64,000 bases of DNA from Spyradosoma sp004558035 (GTDB lineage Bacteria; Verrucomicrobiota; Verrucomicrobiia; Opitutales; UBA953), in NCBI RefSeq assembly GCF_050314555.1, contig NZ_JBNPNH010000002.1, forward strand, positions 124,001-188,000, given 5' to 3'. Below the pieces are notes generated by a model. The model saw only the letters and a program-made list of their open reading frames with translations. It ran no database searches and was not told the DNA's origin. Shown piece by piece: positions 50,051-60,824 of the stretch (its first letter is position 1; each line of letters opens with the position of its first letter). A program made the position numbers and the translations under genes.

Positions 50051-52504
50051 ATGAAAATTTCCCTTCAATGGCTGAACAAATACGTCGATCTGAGCGACGT
50101 TCCCGCGGAAAAGATCGCGGACGCGCTCCCGATGATCGGGCTTGAGGTCGAGGAAATCTCGTCGGCGGGGCTCGTCCCGCTCGAACACGTCGTCGTCGGC
50201 AGGATTCTCGAGTTCGTGCCGCACGCGAACAGCGACCACCTGAGCGTGTGCCGCGTGGACGTCGGCGACGGGACGATCCGCCAGATCGTCTGCGGCGCCA
50301 AGAACTTCAAGGCGGGCGACGTCGTTCCCGTGGCGCTTCCCGGCGCGGTGTTGCCGGGCGGCTTCGCCATCAGCGAAACGACGATGCGCGGCGAAGTCTC
50401 GCAGGGCATGATGTGCTCCGGCCGCGAGCTCGGGCTCAACGACGACCACGGCGGCCTGCTCATCATGACGGCGCGCGAGGCGGAGCCGAAGCTCGGCACG
50501 CCGATCAACGACTGCTTCCCGCCCGCGGACACGGTCTTCGACATTTCGATCACGGCGAACCGCGGCGACTGCCTTTCGCACGTCGGCGTCGCGCGCGACC
50601 TCGCGGCTTTCTTCGACAAGCCGCTGAAGAATCCCGTCGCGGACGCGCCGCGCGTCGCGCCGAACGGAAACGCGAAGAACGAATTTCTCTCCGTCTCGGT
50701 CGAGACGCCGGACTGCGCGCTCTACAACGCGTGGACGATCCGCGGCGTGAAAATCGCGCCCTCGCCCGAATGGATGCAGCGCGACCTGCTCGCCGTCGGT
50801 CTGCGCCCGATCAACAACGTCGTGGACGTGACGAACTGGGTCATGTTCGAGCTCGGCTCGCCGCTGCACGCATTCGACGCGGCGACGATCGGCGGGAACG
50901 CGATCCGCGTGCGCCGCGCCGCCGAAGGCGAAAAAATCCGCCTGCTCGACGGCAAGGAATGCGCGCTCTCGGCGGACATGTGCGTCGTCGCCGACGCGGA
51001 AAAACCTATGGTCGTCGCGGGCGTGATGGGCGGCGAAAATTCCGGCGTGACGGACGCGACGCGCGACGTCGTGCTCGAAGCCGCCTGGTTCGACCCGGGC
51101 TCCGTGCGCAAGACCTCGCGCGCGCTCGCCGTCTCCACGGACAGCTCGACGCGCTTCACGCGCGACGTGGATCCGACGCTCGTCGCCGTCGCGGGAGCGC
51201 GCGCCGCGCGGCTCATCCGCGAGCTCGCGGGCGGCGAAATCGCGGGCGAAACGCTTTCCGTCGGCGCGTTCCCGCGCGCGGACCGCACGATCGAAATTTC
51301 CGGCGACTTCGTCCGCGCGCGCTGCGGCTACGACGTCGCCGACGCCGCGATTCTCGACGTCTTCCGCCGCCTCGGATTCACCGTTTCCGAAAACGGCGCG
51401 GGCGCGTGGAGCGTGCTCGTTCCCGCGTTCCGTCCCGACGTCGACCGCCCGATCGACCTCGTCGAGGAGTTCGTGCGCATTTACGGCACGGACACGATTC
51501 CCTCCGCGGCGATCGACGCGCCGACCACGTCGGACGCCGACGCGCCGACCGTGCGCTTCTCCCGCAAGGCGGCGGACATGCTCGCCGGCAAGGGCTTCGC
51601 GGAATGCTTCCACTACACGCTGCGCGATTCCGCGGAGCTGAAGAAATGCTTCGGCGAAAAGACGACGGCGGCGCTCGCGCTCGCCAATCCGCTGACGAGC
51701 GAGCAGTCGCACATCCGCCCGTCGCTGCTGCCGGGGTTGCTCGACGCGCTGCGCCTCAATCTCGCCGCGCACAACGAGCCGCGCCGCTTCTTCGAGATCG
51801 GGCACGTCTTCCGCCCCGACCGCACGGGCGCGATCCGCGAAATTCTTTCCGTCGCCTTCGTCGCGCTCGCCGAGCCGACGACGCGCTCGTGGAAGACGCG
51901 CGAAAAGCTCGACGAATTCTTCGCGAAGAAGCTCTGCCTCGAAATCGCCGCCGCCGCCGGCATCGCCGAACAACGCCTGCTCTTCGCCGCGACGGACGCC
52001 GCGCAGACGCCTATCTGGCAGGCGGGACACGCCGCGACCGCGTCCGACCGCGCGCGCGCGCTCACGGTCGAGCTCGGGCTGATCGACGCGAAGCTCGCGC
52101 TCTCGTGGGACGTGCCGCAGACCGTCGTCGCCGGCGAAGTCCTCTTCCTGCAGGACGCGTTCAAGACCGCGCCGAAGCGCGCGCGCTTCAAGGCGTTTTC
52201 GACGTTCCCGCCGGTCTCGCGCGACCTCGCGCTCGTCGTGGACGCCTCCGTTCCCGCGGGCGAAATCGCCGACCGGCTGAAGGCGACCGCGAACAAGGCC
52301 GTCGCCAAGCAGTTCGCCGTCGAAAAGGTCTCCTGCTTCGACGTCTATCAGGGCAAGGAGCTGCCGGAAGGCAAGAAGTCGCTCGCCTTCGAAATCGTGT
52401 TCCGCTCCGAGACGAAGACGCTCACGGACGCGGAAGTGAACAAAGTCTTCGAAAAGATCATGCTCGACGTCGAGCGCGCCGCCAAATGCACGGTGCGCCG
52501 CTGA
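50051..52504 (+). CDS. pheT: Phenylalanyl-tRNA synthetase beta subunit
   Basis: An 817-residue protein of full family length. The N-terminal tRNA-binding OB domain (VVVGRILEFVPHANSDHLSVCRVDVG, residues ~45-150) is followed by B3/B4 editing domains (DISITANRGDCLSHVGVARDLAAFF; RDVVLEAAWFDPGSVRKTSRAL), B5 and the core fold (LVEEFVRIYGTDTIP, LANPLTSEQSHIRPSLLPGLL). The C-terminal anticodon-binding (FDX-ACB) domain closes it (FSTFPPVSRDLALVVD ... EIVFRSETKTLTDAEVN). It forms an operon with pheS. Confidence 0.95.
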   Translation: MKISLQWLNKYVDLSDVPAEKIADALPMIGLEVEEISSAGLVPLEHVVVGRILEFVPHANSDHLSVCRVDVGDGTIRQIVCGAKNFKAGDVVPVALPGAVLPGGFAISETTMRGEVSQGMMCSGRELGLNDDHGGLLIMTAREAEPKLGTPINDCFPPADTVFDISITANRGDCLSHVGVARDLAAFFDKPLKNPVADAPRVAPNGNAKNEFLSVSVETPDCALYNAWTIRGVKIAPSPEWMQRDLLAVGLRPINNVVDVTNWVMFELGSPLHAFDAATIGGNAIRVRRAAEGEKIRLLDGKECALSADMCVVADAEKPMVVAGVMGGENSGVTDATRDVVLEAAWFDPGSVRKTSRALAVSTDSSTRFTRDVDPTLVAVAGARAARLIRELAGGEIAGETLSVGAFPRADRTIEISGDFVRARCGYDVADAAILDVFRRLGFTVSENGAGAWSVLVPAFRPDVDRPIDLVEEFVRIYGTDTIPSAAIDAPTTSDADAPTVRFSRKAADMLAGKGFAECFHYTLRDSAELKKCFGEKTTAALALANPLTSEQSHIRPSLLPGLLDALRLNLAAHNEPRRFFEIGHVFRPDRTGAIREILSVAFVALAEPTTRSWKTREKLDEFFAKKLCLEIAAAAGIAEQRLLFAATDAAQTPIWQAGHAATASDRARALTVELGLIDAKLALSWDVPQTVVAGEVLFLQDAFKTAPKRARFKAFSTFPPVSRDLALVVDASVPAGEIADRLKATANKAVAKQFAVEKVSCFDVYQGKELPEGKKSLAFEIVFRSETKTLTDAEVNKVFEKIMLDVERAAKCTVRR

Positions 52505-52518
52505 GGGCGCTTTCTTCG

Positions 52519-53484
52519 ATGAAAAGGTTTTCGAGCGGACTGCGCGCCGCGGCGCTTCTCGCCCTCGCGGGAACGCCGGCGGCGCTCGCCGAAGACAACC
52601 TGAGCGTTCTCGGCGATTCCAACCCGATGGCGTGGTGGGAGAATCTCTACTCCCCCGCGCGCACGGCGATCATGAACGGCACGAATTCCGTGATGCCGTT
52701 CTACGCGTACGTCTCGCACCGCTTCCCCGCCTCGATCAACCGCGGCGGCAGGCTTTCCGCGACCGCCTACGGCTCCGGCGTGGCGTGGGACTTCATCTCG
52801 AAGGAGGAAAAATTCATCTCCGTCACCAACTTCGATTTCCGGCGCACGGACTACGATTTTTCGGGAACGCCGAGCGCGCTCGGCGAACCGTTCTCGCACG
52901 TGGACTCGTTCAAGTTCTTCGACTGGAGCGAGTACGTCTTCGACAAGGAAAACGGGCGCTCGCTCGCCTTCCTCGCCTCCGGCGCGCTGATCTCCTCGGA
53001 CACGACGGCGACGGGGCACGGCGCGCACGGGCTCTTCGGCGTCGGGCTCAAGCAGTATTTCTCGCGCACGGAATCGATCTGCGCCGGGCTGATCGTCTCC
53101 TATTCGCGCCACCGCGAACGCTGGACGCTCGTGCCGATGGTTCTCTTCGACTACTCGCCGACGCGGGAACTCAACCTGCGCGTCGGCAACGGCGTCGACC
53201 TCACCTGGGACGTCGGCGGGAAGAACGAATGGCTCCTGCGCGTCGGCGTCGCGTACTCGACCGACTGCATCACCGTCGGCGACGGCGAATGCTGGTACAC
53301 GCAGAGCGCGCCGTTCGCGCTGACCGCGCGGCGCAACATCGGCAAAAACTTCTTCGTCACCGCCGGGCTGACGACGATTCTCTGGAGCGATTACCGCTAC
53401 TGGGAAGGCGGGCACAAGCGGGACGCGCATTTCACCGTCGATCCCGCCGTCCAGCTTTCGATTCAGGCGGGCGTCCGTTTCTGA
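52519..53484 (+). CDS. Outer-membrane beta-barrel-like protein
   Basis: A 321-residue exported protein with a signal peptide (residues 1-24, GTPAALAE). The mature part consists of alternating hydrophobic/polar strands and ends in an aromatic C-terminus (QLSIQAGVRF), the usual OMP ending. Strand-like pieces such as SICAGLIVSYSRH, WTLVPMVLFDYSPTRELNLRVGNGVDLTWDVG and FFVTAGLTTILWSDYRYWEGG support a barrel. It starts 15 bp after pheT and may be co-transcribed. No specific cargo is suggested. Confidence 0.7.
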   Translation: MKRFSSGLRAAALLALAGTPAALAEDNLSVLGDSNPMAWWENLYSPARTAIMNGTNSVMPFYAYVSHRFPASINRGGRLSATAYGSGVAWDFISKEEKFISVTNFDFRRTDYDFSGTPSALGEPFSHVDSFKFFDWSEYVFDKENGRSLAFLASGALISSDTTATGHGAHGLFGVGLKQYFSRTESICAGLIVSYSRHRERWTLVPMVLFDYSPTRELNLRVGNGVDLTWDVGGKNEWLLRVGVAYSTDCITVGDGECWYTQSAPFALTARRNIGKNFFVTAGLTTILWSDYRYWEGGHKRDAHFTVDPAVQLSIQAGVRF

Positions 53485-53494
53485 AGGAAAGACG

Positions 53495-54301
<807 letters not shown>

Positions 54302-54320
54302 AGACGCCGGAAAGAATTTT

Positions 54321-55865
54321 TCATCGGGAACGCCCGTCCCCGTCGCGGCGGAGGTCGGCGCGGAAGGCGGCGGCGAGGAACGCGACGGAGAAAAGCAACG
54401 CGAGGTTGAACGAGACGAACTCCACGCAGGCGTGCGCGCAGAAGATCAGCGTTCCCGCCAGCAGCGCGACGGAGGACGCGCGCCAGCGGCGCACGTTCAG
54501 CAGCGCCCATCCGAAAAACCACGCGACGCCCGCGAAGAAGATTCCGCCGCCGACGGCGCCCCATTCCACGAGAAAATGCCAGGGATCGCAGTGCGCGTAT
54601 TCCGTGCGCGAAATCAGACGCTTCTTTCCCGTGCGGCGGTCGACGCGCGTGAACTCGTCCATCGAAAGCTGAAACACGGGAGCGACCCAGCGGTACGCGC
54701 CCGCGCCCCAGCCGAAAATTTCCGTGTGAGTGTTTTGTCGATACATTTTCGCGGAAAGCCGACGCAGCTCCGCGCGGGAACCCTTGTCCAGAGAGAAGGT
54801 CTCGAAGGGATTTTCCTCGCGCGCGACGGCGCCCTCGACGTCGGGCAGCTCGCCGACGGCCACTTTCTGATCGACTCGGGAGAAGAACACGGACGTGTCC
54901 GCCGTCGCCCACCACGTTCCCGCGACGCCGAGCAGCATCAGCAGAAAGACGCCGAAGGGAATCCACGCGTCGCGGCTCATCAGCCCGGAAAACGCGACGA
55001 GAACGAGCGCGAGCGGCAGCCAGCACACGGCGAGAAAGACGCCGCCGACCGACTTCGTCGCGAAGACCGTTCCCAGAAAAATCAGTCCGAAGACGAGCAG
55101 AATCAGATGCGGTCCGCCGCGGCGGCACTCGCGGGCGGCCTCGCGCCACTGCCGCAGACCGAGCCCGGCGCAGACCGCGATCGCGAGCGTGAAGAACGCG
55201 CCCGCGTGATTCTTGTAGGAAAACGCGGAAAAGAACTGAAAGCCCTTCACGCCGAGATACGACGCGCCCGTCCCCATGGCGAGCCGATAAAGCCCGAAGC
55301 CGGCGAGCACAAGCGCGTTGAGCGCGAACGCCCACAGCAGCGCCTTCCACAGACGGCGGGAACGCACGCCGCACCAGAGCGCGCAGAGCAGCAGCCACGC
55401 GCTCCCGAAATGGCAGAGCTCGCGCCAGGCGTTCCCGCCGATGCTCGTCTCGAAGCCGAAAGGCGCGTCGATGCCCGTCGGGAACCACTGCGGCGCGTCC
55501 GGGACGAGCTTCAGGCTCCAGGACGTCTCCTTCCAGATGACGGAAAGCCCCGGCACGCAGCCCTGCGCGACGATGTAGAGCCAAAGCAGGACGCCGATCC
55601 AGAAAAGCGGAAACCGCAGCAGGCGCGACAGGTTGAGCTTCGCGGAAGCCGCGGAATCCTCGCCGCCGACGGGAACGAAAAGCAGCGCGAAAGTCAGCGC
55701 CGAAAGCGCCGTCGCGACGAGCAGCGTGGCGGGCGTCGAAGCCGTCAGCGCCCACGTCGCCCAAAGCAGCGTCGCCGCCGCGGCGGAGGCGACGCATTTC
55801 TGGCGGCGCGGAATCGGCTCGGCGGGAGCGCGCCCGCCGAATTTCCGGAAAGACGCGAAAGGCAT
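54321..55865 (-). CDS. O-antigen ligase family membrane protein
   Basis: A 514-residue protein with about 10-12 membrane helices and a large periplasmic loop containing the Wzy_C/WaaL signature region: FSYKNHAGAFFTLAIAVCAGLGL, TEIFGWGAGAYRWVAPVFQLS and HCDPWHFLVEWGAVGGGIFFAG. Members ligate or polymerise polysaccharide units on the periplasmic side. It is followed upstream on the same strand by kdsD, linking it to LPS/KDO metabolism, and could serve the EPS locus 13 kb away. Confidence 0.8.
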   Translation of the reverse strand: MPFASFRKFGGRAPAEPIPRRQKCVASAAAATLLWATWALTASTPATLLVATALSALTFALLFVPVGGEDSAASAKLNLSRLLRFPLFWIGVLLWLYIVAQGCVPGLSVIWKETSWSLKLVPDAPQWFPTGIDAPFGFETSIGGNAWRELCHFGSAWLLLCALWCGVRSRRLWKALLWAFALNALVLAGFGLYRLAMGTGASYLGVKGFQFFSAFSYKNHAGAFFTLAIAVCAGLGLRQWREAARECRRGGPHLILLVFGLIFLGTVFATKSVGGVFLAVCWLPLALVLVAFSGLMSRDAWIPFGVFLLMLLGVAGTWWATADTSVFFSRVDQKVAVGELPDVEGAVAREENPFETFSLDKGSRAELRRLSAKMYRQNTHTEIFGWGAGAYRWVAPVFQLSMDEFTRVDRRTGKKRLISRTEYAHCDPWHFLVEWGAVGGGIFFAGVAWFFGWALLNVRRWRASSVALLAGTLIFCAHACVEFVSFNLALLFSVAFLAAAFRADLRRDGDGRSR

Positions 55866-55877
55866 GACGCGGGAACG

Positions 55878-56858
55878 TCAGACGAGATTCGCCTGATAGA
55901 CGTCGTGGATGCGCAGCACGCCGACGAGTTTTCCGCCGGGCGCGTCCAGCACGGGAAGCACGGAAATCTGCGACGGGCGGTCTTCCATCACGCGCGCGGC
56001 GTCGCCGAGGCTCATGCCCGCGAACGCGCAGATCGGATTCTTGACCATGATTTCGCCCGCCGTGATGCCGCCGAGATTCTCGTATTTGTGGAGCGCGCGG
56101 CGCAGGTCGCCGTCCGTGATGATGCCGACGAGCTCTCCCGCGCCGTCCGTCACGCACGCCGCGCCGTTCGGAAATTCGGTCATGGCGATGACGGTGTCGC
56201 GGATCGTCGTCTCCGCGGAAACGACGGCGATTTTTCCCTGCGGGCGCATCACGTCGCGGACGGTCAGCAGCAGGTTGCGGCCGAGCTGGCCCGCCGGATG
56301 AAATTTCGCGAAATCCTTTTCGCCGAAGCGGCGTTTGAGCATGAGCGCGGCGGCGAGCGCGTCGCCCATCGCGAGCGTGAGCGTCGTGCTCGTGGTCGGC
56401 ACGATGCCGAGCGGATCGGCCTCGCTCTTCACGCCGATGTCGAGAACGACGTCCGCCTGCTCCGCCAGCGGCGAATTCCTGTTCGCGACGATGGCGATGA
56501 TCTTCGCGCCCATGCGCTGAAGAATCGGCAGCAGACGCACGGTCTCCGCCGTCGTCCCGCTCTTGGAGATCAGCACGACGGGATCGCCCGGCAGGCAGAT
56601 GCCCAAGTCGCCGTGGACGGCGTCCGCGCTGTGCAGGAAAATCGCCGGCGTGCCCGTGGAGCACAGCGTCGCGACGATCTTCTGCCCGATGAGACCGGAC
56701 TTGCCGACGCCGGAGATGACGACCTTGCGGTCGCTCGCGTAGAGGATTTCTACCGCCTTGGCGAAGTTTTCGTCGAGACCGGCCTCCATGACGCGCAGCG
56801 CGTCGGCTTCGGCCTTCAGAACGTGTTTGCCTGCTTCAACAATTTCGGGGTTTTCCAT
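55878..56858 (-). CDS. kdsD: D-arabinose-5-phosphate isomerase, KpsF/GutQ family
   Basis: A 326-residue enzyme converting ribulose-5-phosphate to arabinose-5-phosphate, the first step to KDO. The SIS domain (residues ~35-175) shows VVISGVGKSGLIGQKIVATLCSTGTPA, FLHSADAVHGDLG and LISKSGTTAETVRLLP. Two CBS domains follow (VRDVMRPQGKIAVV... and GEIMVKNPICAF...). Length is standard. It supplies KDO for LPS core, fitting the adjacent ligase gene, whose start lies 12 bp past the stop. Confidence 0.93.
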   Translation of the reverse strand: MENPEIVEAGKHVLKAEADALRVMEAGLDENFAKAVEILYASDRKVVISGVGKSGLIGQKIVATLCSTGTPAIFLHSADAVHGDLGICLPGDPVVLISKSGTTAETVRLLPILQRMGAKIIAIVANRNSPLAEQADVVLDIGVKSEADPLGIVPTTSTTLTLAMGDALAAALMLKRRFGEKDFAKFHPAGQLGRNLLLTVRDVMRPQGKIAVVSAETTIRDTVIAMTEFPNGAACVTDGAGELVGIITDGDLRRALHKYENLGGITAGEIMVKNPICAFAGMSLGDAARVMEDRPSQISVLPVLDAPGGKLVGVLRIHDVYQANLV

Positions 56859-56970
56859 GATGCGAAATTAAAGCACGTTCCCGCGCGAAAATGAATCTTT
56901 TTCGGGAAGCGGCTCCGCGCGGCATTCGGGGTTGCGGCGGGAACGCGCGCGGGGCATATTTGCGGGACAA

Positions 56971-58968
56971 ATGAAACATCGTCGCCGCTTCCCCGCCCTT
57001 CGTCCGTTTTTCCTCGCCGTCGTCGCGTTCTGCGCCGTCGCGGTCTCCGCGTCCGCCGCGTGCGAAATCATTCCGCTGCCGCAGCGCTTCAAGGAGCGCG
57101 CGGGCGCTTACGTTCCCGCGCGGGATCTGGAAAAGCGCGTTTCCGTGAAGCGCGTGAAGACGCTCAAAGGCGTCCCCGAGCACGCGCTGAACGAGGCCTA
57201 CCTGCTGCGCGTGGGCTCCGCCGGCGCGAGCATCGAAGCCGTCTCCGCGGCGGGCGAGCTCAACGCGCGCAAGACGCTGAAGCAGCTCGTGAAGCGCGCC
57301 GACCCGACGCGCGGCGTGCCCGCGTGCGAGATTCTCGACTGGCCGGCGTACCCGATGCGCGGCTTCATGATGGACTGCGGGCGCAGCTATTTCCCCGTCG
57401 CGGACCTGAAGAAGATCATCGCCTTTCTCGCGGACTACAAGATCAACGTCTTCCACTGGCACATCACCGAAAATCAGGGCTGGCGCCTCGAAAGCAAGGC
57501 GTTCCCGAAGCTCAACGCCAAGGAGACCTACACGCGCGACGCGGGAAAGTTCTACACGTTCAGAGAGGCGCAGGAGCTCGCGCGCTTCTGCGACGGGCTC
57601 GGCGTGACGCTGATTCCGGAAATCGACATGCCCGGCCACGCCAAGGCGTTCGAGCGCGCGTTCGGCTGCGACATGCAGAGCGAAAAGGGCACGAAGATCA
57701 TCAAGACGCTGACGGACGAGGCGATCCGCGAAGCGTTCCCGTCGAAAAGCGTCCCGTGGCTGCACATCGGCACGGACGAAGTGCGGATCTCGAACCCGAA
57801 CTTCGTGCCGGAGATGGTCGCCTTCGTCCGCGAGCGCGGCAAGAAGGTCGCGACGTGGAACCCGGGCGCGCACTACAAATCGGGCGAAATCGACCTCGTG
57901 CAGATGTGGAGCGGCCGCGGCCGCCCGCTCGCGGGAACGCCCTCGCTGGACTGCCGCCTGCACTACCTCAACCACTTCGATTCGTTCGCCGATCCCGTGG
58001 CGGTGTTCTTCTCCAATTTCGGCGAAAAGCCGGAGGCGGACGGCACGATCGCGGGCGGCGTCGCCGCGATCTGGTGCGACCGCGCGATCGTCGGCGGCAC
58101 GGACGCGGTGCTCGCGCACAACGCGTTTTACCCGGCGATGCTCGCGTTCGCGGAATCCGCCTGGCGCGGCGGGCGCGACAAGTATTTTCACGACGGCCCG
58201 GGCACGGTCATTCCGCTTTCGGGCGAAAAGCTCGCCGAGTTCCGCGACTTCGAGCGGCGCATGCTTCCCGTGAAGCGCGAGCAGGGCAAGGCGATGCCGT
58301 GGGTGCCGCAGAGCGAAATGCTCTGGCGCGTCACGGACGCGTTCCCGAACGGCGGCGACCTCGCCAAGGCGTTCCCGCCCGAAACGCGGCTGAACGACGC
58401 CGCGGCGTTCCCGAAGGAATACGCGTTCGACGGCGGCAAGGTCGCGGCGCGCGACGCCCGCGGCGCCGGCGTCTATCTGCGCCACGTCTGGGGCAAGGGC
58501 GGCCTGGGCACGGTCGCCGCGTTTCTGGAAAACCCGCGTCCGAATTCCACCGTTTACGCGGGAACGTGGATCTGGTCGCCCAAGGCGCAGAAAATCGGGC
58601 TCTGGGCGCAGACGCACAAATACGCGGCGTCCGAGCCGGATCTGCCGCCTCCGCAGGGCGAATGGGACTACTGCGGCAGCCGCTTCTGGCTGAACGGCAA
58701 GGAAATCCGCCCGCCGCGCTGGGAAAACGCGCACAAGGCGAAAAGCCAGGAGACGCCGCTCGCGAACGAAAACTTCGAAGTGCGCCCGCCGCTCGCCGTC
58801 AACCTGAAACAGGGCTGGAACAAGGTGCTGATCAAGCTGCCGGTCGGAAATTTCTCGATTCCGCAGGTGCGCCTGCTGAAATGGATGTTCACCTTCGCGC
58901 CGGTCTCGCCGGACGGCTCCGCGCCTGTCGAAGGCCTCGTCTGGTCCCCAGACAAAAAGAAAAAATAA
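56971..58968 (+). CDS. Secreted beta-N-acetylhexosaminidase (GH20), second copy
   Basis: A 665-residue exported GH20 enzyme with a signal peptide (~1-30, ending SASAA). A short helper domain precedes the barrel: YPMRGFMMDCGRSYFPVADLKKIIAFLADYKINVFHWHITENQGWRLE, VTLIPEIDMPGHAKAF, and the catalytic pair D269-E270 in LHIGTDEVRIS. The C-terminal ~200 residues (NGGDLAKAFPPETRL... GSRFWLNGKEIRPPRWEN ... QGWNKVLIKLP) form beta-sandwich domains perhaps for glycan binding. It is different from and shorter than the GH20 at 28771. Both would free GlcNAc from host glycans. Confidence 0.88.
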   Translation: MKHRRRFPALRPFFLAVVAFCAVAVSASAACEIIPLPQRFKERAGAYVPARDLEKRVSVKRVKTLKGVPEHALNEAYLLRVGSAGASIEAVSAAGELNARKTLKQLVKRADPTRGVPACEILDWPAYPMRGFMMDCGRSYFPVADLKKIIAFLADYKINVFHWHITENQGWRLESKAFPKLNAKETYTRDAGKFYTFREAQELARFCDGLGVTLIPEIDMPGHAKAFERAFGCDMQSEKGTKIIKTLTDEAIREAFPSKSVPWLHIGTDEVRISNPNFVPEMVAFVRERGKKVATWNPGAHYKSGEIDLVQMWSGRGRPLAGTPSLDCRLHYLNHFDSFADPVAVFFSNFGEKPEADGTIAGGVAAIWCDRAIVGGTDAVLAHNAFYPAMLAFAESAWRGGRDKYFHDGPGTVIPLSGEKLAEFRDFERRMLPVKREQGKAMPWVPQSEMLWRVTDAFPNGGDLAKAFPPETRLNDAAAFPKEYAFDGGKVAARDARGAGVYLRHVWGKGGLGTVAAFLENPRPNSTVYAGTWIWSPKAQKIGLWAQTHKYAASEPDLPPPQGEWDYCGSRFWLNGKEIRPPRWENAHKAKSQETPLANENFEVRPPLAVNLKQGWNKVLIKLPVGNFSIPQVRLLKWMFTFAPVSPDGSAPVEGLVWSPDKKKK

Positions 58969-59248
58969 CGGAAGCGGATAACGGATAGTTGATGACGGAT
59001 AACGGATAATGGGCAGTGAGCGCTTATATTTTTATATTAAAGAAAAGTTTTAGGGGAGAGGCGGCTTTCTAGCCGCTTCCTCGAAATCCGCCCGCACAAA
59101 CTTCCCCTTTAAGCTTTAAGCTCTTCTTTTGACACAGAGGAACGAAGAAACGGAAATACGCGGGAACGCAAAGGAGGGTAAGCGTCCCGCTTGCCCTCGA
59201 AATCCGCCCTTACTCACGCCCAGAAAGGGCGCGTCGCGCCGGGCGGGC
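58969..59248. repeat. Spacer with degenerate repeats
   Basis: It contains GGATAACGGATAATGG-type units (58975-59010), a GAGGCGGCTTTCTAGCCGCTTCC hairpin reminiscent of one arm of the palindromic element (about 59054-59085), and GGGTAAGCGTCCCGCTTGCCC (about 59177-59197), which also occurs at 17552. No gene or terminator is obvious. Confidence 0.5.
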
Positions 59249-60076
59249 TCAGTTTCGCCGCTCCCGTTCGATGACGAACGGCACCGCGTAGATGAAGCGT
59301 TCCCGCAGCGGGATCGCCGCCAGCCACGCCTCCACGCGCTCGAGATTCCGCTCCAGATCCGCTGGCGCCTCGCCCGCACGCAGAAACGCCCGCGGCCGTT
59401 TCGTCAGCACGAAAAACAGCGTTCCCGCCTCCTTTTTCGCCCGCGCCGACGCGATTTCGAAAATCATCTCCAGCTTCGCCGCTTCGCCCGCCGCGAGCCG
59501 CTTCTCCGAGCACACCGCGTCCGCCTGGAAATCCTGGTTCAGCCAAAGCACCGTCAGAAACGCCTCGCGCGACGCCGTCACCGCGAACGTCGCCTCCTCG
59601 CCGTGGACGTAGCGGCTCTTCCCGCCGCGGATCTCCGCCGTGAACTCCGGATCCGCCTCCTCCGCCGTCCGCTCCACCGCGATTTCCGCCTCGTAAAAAA
59701 CCGTCGTCCCGACGCCGTCCGCCGACGGCTCCCAGCCGCGCCGCAGCTCCCGCACGTCGCGCACCACGCCCACCGCGCTCGTCAGCACCGTGCCGGAATA
59801 GACCTGCCCCGCGTCGTGCGTGAACAGCGTCTCCCACGACGCCACGCGCTCGCCGAGCACCTCGCGGATCGCCCGCCGCCGCGCATCGTTGCGCGCGCCG
59901 AAAAGCGCCTCTTTCGGAGACTCCTCCGAGTCCAGCGTCAGCCGGTGCTCGCCGCGCACGCGCACGGTCGCGACGTCTCCCGCCGGCTCCGCCTCCGCGA
60001 ACGCGGGAACGCACGCCGCAACGCACAGCGCCGCGAAAACGCCCCGCGCCGCGCCCTTCTGAAATCGCGTCTTCAT
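59249..60076 (-). CDS. Secreted DUF4384-like protein of the caspase operon
   Basis: A 275-residue exported protein with a signal peptide (1-29, CVPAFAEAE). The first half (DVATVRVRGEHRLTLDSEESPKEALFGARNDARRRAIREVLGE... TVLTSAVGVVRDVRELRRGWE) is like LPP20/flagellar-assembly-type proteins. The second half (FTAEIRGGKSRYVHGEEATFAVTASREAFLTVLWLNQDFQADAV... EMIFEIASARAKKEAGTLFFVLTKRP) resembles DUF4384, a beta-sandwich domain often found with caspase-like and Sel1-repeat proteins. It is the last gene of the four-gene operon. A role as envelope partner is inferred. Confidence 0.7.
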   Translation of the reverse strand: MKTRFQKGAARGVFAALCVAACVPAFAEAEPAGDVATVRVRGEHRLTLDSEESPKEALFGARNDARRRAIREVLGERVASWETLFTHDAGQVYSGTVLTSAVGVVRDVRELRRGWEPSADGVGTTVFYEAEIAVERTAEEADPEFTAEIRGGKSRYVHGEEATFAVTASREAFLTVLWLNQDFQADAVCSEKRLAAGEAAKLEMIFEIASARAKKEAGTLFFVLTKRPRAFLRAGEAPADLERNLERVEAWLAAIPLRERFIYAVPFVIERERRN

Positions 60077-60158
60077 GCGAAAATCGGCGGGCCGGGGAAG
60101 CCGCGCCTCCCGAAGAAGAAGACGCCCGCTCCCCGCGGCTCGCCCCGTCGTCTCCCCT

Positions 60159-60761
60159 TTACTTCGCTTCCTGCGCCGCGGCTTCGTCGAATTTCTCGAA
60201 GCCCGTCAGCAGCGCCTGCTTTTCCGCGGGCGAAAGCTTCGCCGCGCGCGCGACCGATTCCGCCGCGTTCTTGCGGTCCAGCTCGATCGCCACATAGACG
60301 ATGTAGCGCCCGTCGCTCGGATCGCGATAAGTCTTCTGGCCGACCACGCTCACTCCGTAAAGCGTCTGCTCGACCATCGCCTTCGCACGCTCGCGGAAAT
60401 TCATCGTCGTCGTGATGCTCGTGTCCGCCTGGCCGTTTTCCACGTCGGTGATCGCCATCGAGTCGATCGTCGTCTTGATTTTTCCCGCGAGCGAAACCTT
60501 CGCGTTGATTTCCGCCGCCTTCTGCGCGGCCTGGGCGCTCATCGCCTCGGCGCTCGCGCGGGCGCGGAACACGTCCTTGGTGTCCCGCAGAAATTCCTCG
60601 AACGGCTCGAGAATCTCGACCGGCAGCGGTTTGTCCGGCTGGTATTCCGACGAGCTCGCCGCCTGCGGCGCGCTCGCGCAGCCCGCGACCGCCAACGCCG
60701 CCGCCGCGCACGCCGCGCCGACCAACAGCCGTTTCCAATGTCTTTCGTGTTTCGTCTTCAT
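60159..60761 (-). CDS. LPP20-like lipoprotein
   Basis: A 200-residue lipoprotein (lipobox AVAGC, Cys28). A helical linker (FLRDTKDVFRARASAEAMSAQAAQKAAEINAKVSLAGKIKTTIDS) leads into an LPP20-type alpha/beta domain (TSITTTMNFRERAKAMVEQTLYGVSVVGQKTYRDPSDGRYIVYVAIELDRKNAAE). LPP20 proteins sit in the outer membrane or periplasm and are frequent neighbours of DUF4384 proteins. It follows the caspase gene by 63 bp, in the same operon. Confidence 0.78.
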   Translation of the reverse strand: MKTKHERHWKRLLVGAACAAAALAVAGCASAPQAASSSEYQPDKPLPVEILEPFEEFLRDTKDVFRARASAEAMSAQAAQKAAEINAKVSLAGKIKTTIDSMAITDVENGQADTSITTTMNFRERAKAMVEQTLYGVSVVGQKTYRDPSDGRYIVYVAIELDRKNAAESVARAAKLSPAEKQALLTGFEKFDEAAAQEAK

Positions 60762-60824
60762 GATGTCTTGTCCTTCGTTTTTTTTGATGGGTTTCAGTGA
60801 AAAAAATTTTGCCCCGCCGCGCCC

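Noticed and set aside
48995..52030. Very long open frame antisense to pheS-pheT (about 1,000 codons)
   Set aside because: High GC leaves shadow frames stop-free. The translation is Arg/His-rich low-complexity and opposes two unmistakable synthetase genes. The same applies to long antisense frames at 4519-7497, 6678-9470 and 23084-26050.
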